DNA from: Paenibacillus harenae DSM 16969
Lineage (GTDB): Bacteria; Bacillota; Bacilli; Paenibacillales; Paenibacillaceae
Assembly: GCF_000422465.1 (NCBI RefSeq)
Contig: NZ_AULV01000018.1
Location: 113,922-177,921, forward strand
Length of the DNA stretch: 64,000 nt
Reading direction: 5' to 3'
The notes beneath the pieces are model-generated. The model saw only the letters and a list, made by a program, of their open reading frames with translations. It made no database searches and had not been told where the DNA came from. The translations under genes were made by a program, and so were the position numbers. Shown piece by piece: positions 61,790 through 64,000 of the stretch. Positions within the stretch are counted from its first letter, which is position 1, and the number at the start of each line of letters is the position of its first letter.

Positions 61790-62164
61790 TTATTGAACGA
61801 TGGTATTCGGATACGGGAATTGCGTGGAATATCCGTTAAACTGCTGATAGGCTTGATCGAGATTGTTTTGCTGCTCCGCCTCGAGTTTATAGTGACCCTT
61901 GCGGAACATCAATTCGAATAAATCATATTGGCATTGATGCGTTTCGTTCAAGATCGTCATAATATCCTGATGCAGGGCGGTATGGCTTGCTTCTCTTGCC
62001 GATACGTTAAAGCTGTCGGTGAGATACTTTTCCGTTGCGAGAATATCGTTGACGCGGTCGCGGTCGTTTAAATCCGGCCCTTTGACCTGCTGCTCATAGG
62101 AAGGCTTAGGATTTTTGATCGTTTGCGCGCTTTGATTCTGGTTCTGATTTTGGTTCTGGTTCAT
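61790..62164 (-). CDS. CotF-type spore coat protein
   Basis: A 124-residue helical protein with an unusual opening of alternating Asn-Gln (MNQNQNQNQNQ), then DRVNDILATEKYLTDSFNV and HQDIMTILNETHQCQYDLFE, characteristic of the CotF coat protein family. GGAGGC precedes the ATG. It follows the related coat gene by 15 bases in the same direction, so the two form an operon expressed in the mother cell, judging from the family. C-terminal PYPNTIVQ is variable. Confidence 0.85.
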   Translation of the reverse strand: MNQNQNQNQNQSAQTIKNPKPSYEQQVKGPDLNDRDRVNDILATEKYLTDSFNVSAREASHTALHQDIMTILNETHQCQYDLFELMFRKGHYKLEAEQQNNLDQAYQQFNGYSTQFPYPNTIVQ

Positions 62165-62179
62165 ACGGCAGCCTCCTTA

Positions 62180-62461
62180 TTATTGGGTTTGAGGAACCTT
62201 TTTCATTTCCTCTGTATTGTTGTTTTGCAGATGCTTGAGCAACAGATTGTAATGTCTTTGATGCATTTGCCCTGCCTTATCAATCGCTTGAGCAATTTCG
62301 GGATCGGAGCATTCTTGTGCAAAATGGCGGCATTTCTTCATCGCGAGAATCTCCCAGGACAATTGATCCTTCAAATAAAGCGAGTCCTTAACGGTAATGA
62401 CCTGAGGCGGAACCTGCATTAACGGGGCTTGCTGCTGCTGCTGCGTTTGATTTTGCTGCAT
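62180..62461 (-). CDS. CotF-like spore coat protein
   Basis: A 93-residue helical protein with a Gln-rich start (MQQNQTQQQQQAPLM), then VKDSLYLKDQLSWEILAMKK and DKAGQMHQRHYNLLLKHLQ, similar in layout to CotF-type proteins. The ATG at 62461 follows AAGGAGAC by 6 bases; an in-frame start at 62479 would read through this site. It is the first gene of the coat pair. Confidence 0.8.
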   Translation of the reverse strand: MQQNQTQQQQQAPLMQVPPQVITVKDSLYLKDQLSWEILAMKKCRHFAQECSDPEIAQAIDKAGQMHQRHYNLLLKHLQNNNTEEMKKVPQTQ

Positions 62462-62566
62462 ATATAGTCTCCTTGTCATCAGAATTTACCTATAGCTTGT
62501 GCAAAATGCTTGAAATTATCACTTTTTAAAAAAATGGTGAATTCGCCTTGGAGTCATTCAGGTCAG

Positions 62567-62597
62567 TGACTATCCGGTATCTAAGCTTGGCATAATA
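62567..62597 (+). promoter_or_regulatory. Possible sigma G/F promoter of the 55-residue gene
   Basis: TGACTA, an 18-base spacer and CATAATA fit the forespore sigma pattern (TGAATA, 17-18 bases, CATACTA) with few changes. It lies 28 bases before the ATG. Confidence 0.45.
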
Positions 62598-62624
62598 GTC
62601 ATGATTGGACGGGAGGTGAGGGCA

Positions 62625-62792
62625 ATGAAAAATAACAATGAGCAAGACCCGCGGAAATTAAAAGGAAATGCTCTGACCCATGAACAGTTTTCGGATGTAT
62701 ATGCGGCAGGGACAAGTGACGGAGTACACCAGCTTGCAGATGAGAAGATCCAGATCAAGAATGAGTCCTATGACTCCGGTCAACAAAAATAA
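62625..62792 (+). CDS. Small hydrophilic protein (55 residues), probably sporulation-linked
   Basis: The product is very hydrophilic, without membrane segments (starts MKNNNEQDPRKLKGNALTHE, ends NESYDSGQQK). The ATG at 62625 follows GGGAGGTGA by about 6 bases. A forespore-type promoter in front and the neighbouring coat genes suggest expression in sporulation. I do not recognise the family. A terminator follows. Confidence 0.7.
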   Translation: MKNNNEQDPRKLKGNALTHEQFSDVYAAGTSDGVHQLADEKIQIKNESYDSGQQK

Positions 62793-62817
62793 TTCTGTTT
62801 GCTCTGAACCGGCATGC

Positions 62818-62855
62818 AGCCGCTAAGCCTGATATTCAGTGCTCAGCGGCTTTTT
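62818..62855 (+). terminator. Terminator of the 55-residue gene
   Basis: AGCCGCT pairs with AGCGGCT around a 20-base loop holding a further AAGC/GCT match, followed by five Ts. Confidence 0.8.
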
Positions 62856-62911
62856 CTGCTTCGTTTCGCGATCTAAACTACCGGTCTTATACATCCGTCG
62901 ATATCGTTTAG

Positions 62912-62941
62912 TGAATAAAGGGAGTTAACGGTGGGATTCTA
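62912..62941 (+). promoter_or_regulatory. Possible sigma G promoter of the DUF2512 gene
   Basis: TGAATA is the sigma G -35 consensus; GATTCTA follows after 17 bases and matches five of seven -10 positions. It lies about 85 bases before the gene. Confidence 0.4.
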
Positions 62942-63025
62942 TAGATGTAACATTTTAAAAATGAGCGACCCGATCGGCTTTAGGGACGGATTTTGGAGCT
63001 AAGCGAAAGAAGGGAGCTTCCTAAC

Positions 63026-63367
63026 ATGATTAAGTTTTTACTGAAGTGGCTGGTTAACGGCGCAGTTGTCGTATCGCTGCTTCTTTATTACACGGATATT
63101 TCGTTTTGGAATGCGGCAATTGCTGCTACCGTTCTGACGATCATTGCCTACTTATTAGGTGATCAGTTGATCCTGCGCAGAACGAATAACATCATTGCGA
63201 CGATCGCCGATTTTGTATTAGCGGCCATTTACCTTGGTGTATTGGCTTATGCATTCGATTGGGATTTAAGTATGGGTGAGACACTGATGATCTCGTTCCT
63301 ATTAGGGATAGCCGAATGGGTGCTCCATCGTTATGTATTTAATGAGGAGCTGCGGGTTCCCGCATAG
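63026..63367 (+). CDS. DUF2512 family membrane protein (YndM-like)
   Basis: A 113-residue protein with four membrane segments (ALL helical: LKWLVNGAVVVSLLLYYTD, AAIAATVLTIIAYLLGDQLI, IATIADFVLAAIYLGVLAYA, TLMISFLLGIAEWVLHRYVF). This layout and length match the DUF2512 family. The ATG at 63026 follows AAGGGAG; an upstream frame start at 62993 would lie ahead of that site. The function is not known. A strong terminator separates it from the rRNA operon. Confidence 0.82.
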   Translation: MIKFLLKWLVNGAVVVSLLLYYTDISFWNAAIAATVLTIIAYLLGDQLILRRTNNIIATIADFVLAAIYLGVLAYAFDWDLSMGETLMISFLLGIAEWVLHRYVFNEELRVPA

Positions 63368-63412
63368 TGATTGAATTGTTTTGCTGAGGAGTTCACCGGA
63401 TAGCGCATGCAG

Positions 63413-63436
63413 GGGCGGCCAATTGGCCGCCCTTTT
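63413..63436 (+). terminator. Terminator before the rRNA operon
   Basis: GGGCGGCC and GGCCGCCC pair perfectly around AATT, then four Ts. Confidence 0.92.
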
Positions 63437-63461
63437 CGTATAATTTGTATTAAAATTCCAG

Positions 63462-63491
63462 TTGCAATCGTTATGATAGATATGATATATT
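63462..63491 (+). promoter_or_regulatory. rRNA promoter P1 (probable)
   Basis: TTGCAA, an 18-base spacer and TATATT, about 280 bases before the 16S start. Tandem promoters are usual for rRNA operons. Confidence 0.55.
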
Positions 63492-63574
63492 CTTAATCCG
63501 GCCGCAAAACGGGCCGAATACAAATAAACGAATCGGATGTCAGGAATTACCTGTAGCATTCATGAATGAATTCG

Positions 63575-63583
63575 TGTTATATT
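63575..63583 (+). promoter_or_regulatory. rRNA promoter P2 (probable, extended -10)
   Basis: TGTTATATT is an extended -10 with a poor -35. The leader that follows contains TTCTTTGAAAACTGAAC, a stretch common in rRNA leaders of this group. Confidence 0.45.
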
Positions 63584-63770
63584 GTAAGTCCGGCCGTGAG
63601 AAACAAGCGGACGGCGAGAAAGAATAGATTGTTCTTTGAAAACTGAACAACGAGTGAAACTGCCCCGTTAATCCTTACGGATTAATGGAAAAGCGATAAA
63701 AAAGGAATGAGTCAACGAGAAACTTCAATCTGACCTTTGGCTAGAGAGAGGTTTCACGGACAACTAACCA

Positions 63771-64000
63771 ATTTGGAGAGTTTGATCCTGGCTCAGGACG
63801 AACGCTGGCGGCGTGCCTAATACATGCAAGTCGAGCGGAGTTATTCCTTCGGGAGTAACTTAGCGGCGGACGGGTGAGTAACACGTAGGTAACCTGCCTG
63901 TAAGACCGGGATAACATTCGGAAACGAATGCTAATACCGGATACGCAATCTGGTCGCATGACCGGATTGGGAAAGACGGAGCAATCTGTCGCTTATAGAT
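63771..64000 (+). rRNA. rrs: 16S ribosomal RNA, 5' part (runs off the window)
   Basis: The universal 5' sequence GAGTTTGATCCTGGCTCAG lies at 63777-63795, followed by GACGAACGCTGGCGGCG, TACATGCAAGTCGAGCG and GCGGACGGGTGAGTAACACG. The variable V1 loop (CGGAGTTATTCCTTCGGGAG) is of the type found in Paenibacillus and relatives. Only about 230 bases are present. The exact 5' end is estimated from the usual distance to the conserved segment. Confidence 0.97.

Noticed and set aside
63741..63959. Minus-strand open frame in the 16S region
   Set aside because: It lies inside the rRNA gene, which is certain from its conserved sequence.

Overview
The window looks like chromosome from a spore-forming member of the Paenibacillaceae (Paenibacillus or a close relative). 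The evidence is the start of a 16S rRNA gene at the right edge, CotF-type spore coat proteins, DUF3231 and DUF2512 proteins, strong GGAGG ribosome binding sites, and above all five YesM/YesN-type two-component pairs (membrane histidine kinase plus AraC-type response regulator). Four of these pairs sit beside a sugar ABC transporter of the Lpl/YtcQ or multiple-sugar type, and the fifth beside a galactose (Mgl) transporter.

Layout: rpiA and an ECF sigma/anti-sigma pair (0-2.1 kb); a 205-bp palindromic element and an AraC-family gene remnant (2.2-2.7 kb); carbohydrate locus 1 (2.9-12.1 kb: binding protein, divergent regulator/kinase, two permeases, GH50-like glycosidase); a small island of unrecognised genes (12.2-14.8 kb); an MFS exporter; locus 2 (16.2-24.7 kb: regulator, kinase, binding protein, two permeases, GH8 exo-oligoxylanase, so probably xylo-oligosaccharide use); an orphan primase-like gene, udk, a GMC oxidoreductase with its small subunit, DUF3231, a small HTH protein, a cold-shock gene, an MFS transporter and a TM2 protein (24.8-32 kb); an ABC exporter/TetR operon with two palindromic operators around its promoter (32-34.7 kb); locus 3 (34.8-43.5 kb: kinase, regulator, two permeases, a second palindromic element, binding protein, six-hairpin glycosidase); locus 4 (44-54.2 kb: regulator, kinase, an extra sugar-binding lipoprotein, mglBAC, chemoreceptor); locus 5 (54.7-61.6 kb: kinase, regulator, binding protein, two permeases, no enzyme); spore coat and small membrane genes; and the rRNA operon start.

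The common logic is that an external sugar is sensed by a YesM-type kinase, the AraC-type regulator activates a promoter with a good -10 but poor -35, and the transporter brings in oligosaccharides for cytoplasmic hydrolases without signal peptides. Every binding-protein gene followed by co-transcribed partners has a stem-loop directly after it, which would raise binding-protein mRNA over the rest.

The least explained features are the palindromic repeat family (two full copies and two displaced halves), a box shared by two promoters of locus 3, the sensor-associated binding protein next to mgl, the orphan primase-like gene, the unrecognised gene island at 12.3-14.8 kb, and a palindrome-controlled short transcription unit at 54.3-54.5 kb. 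No CRISPR array, tRNA, transposase or origin was seen.
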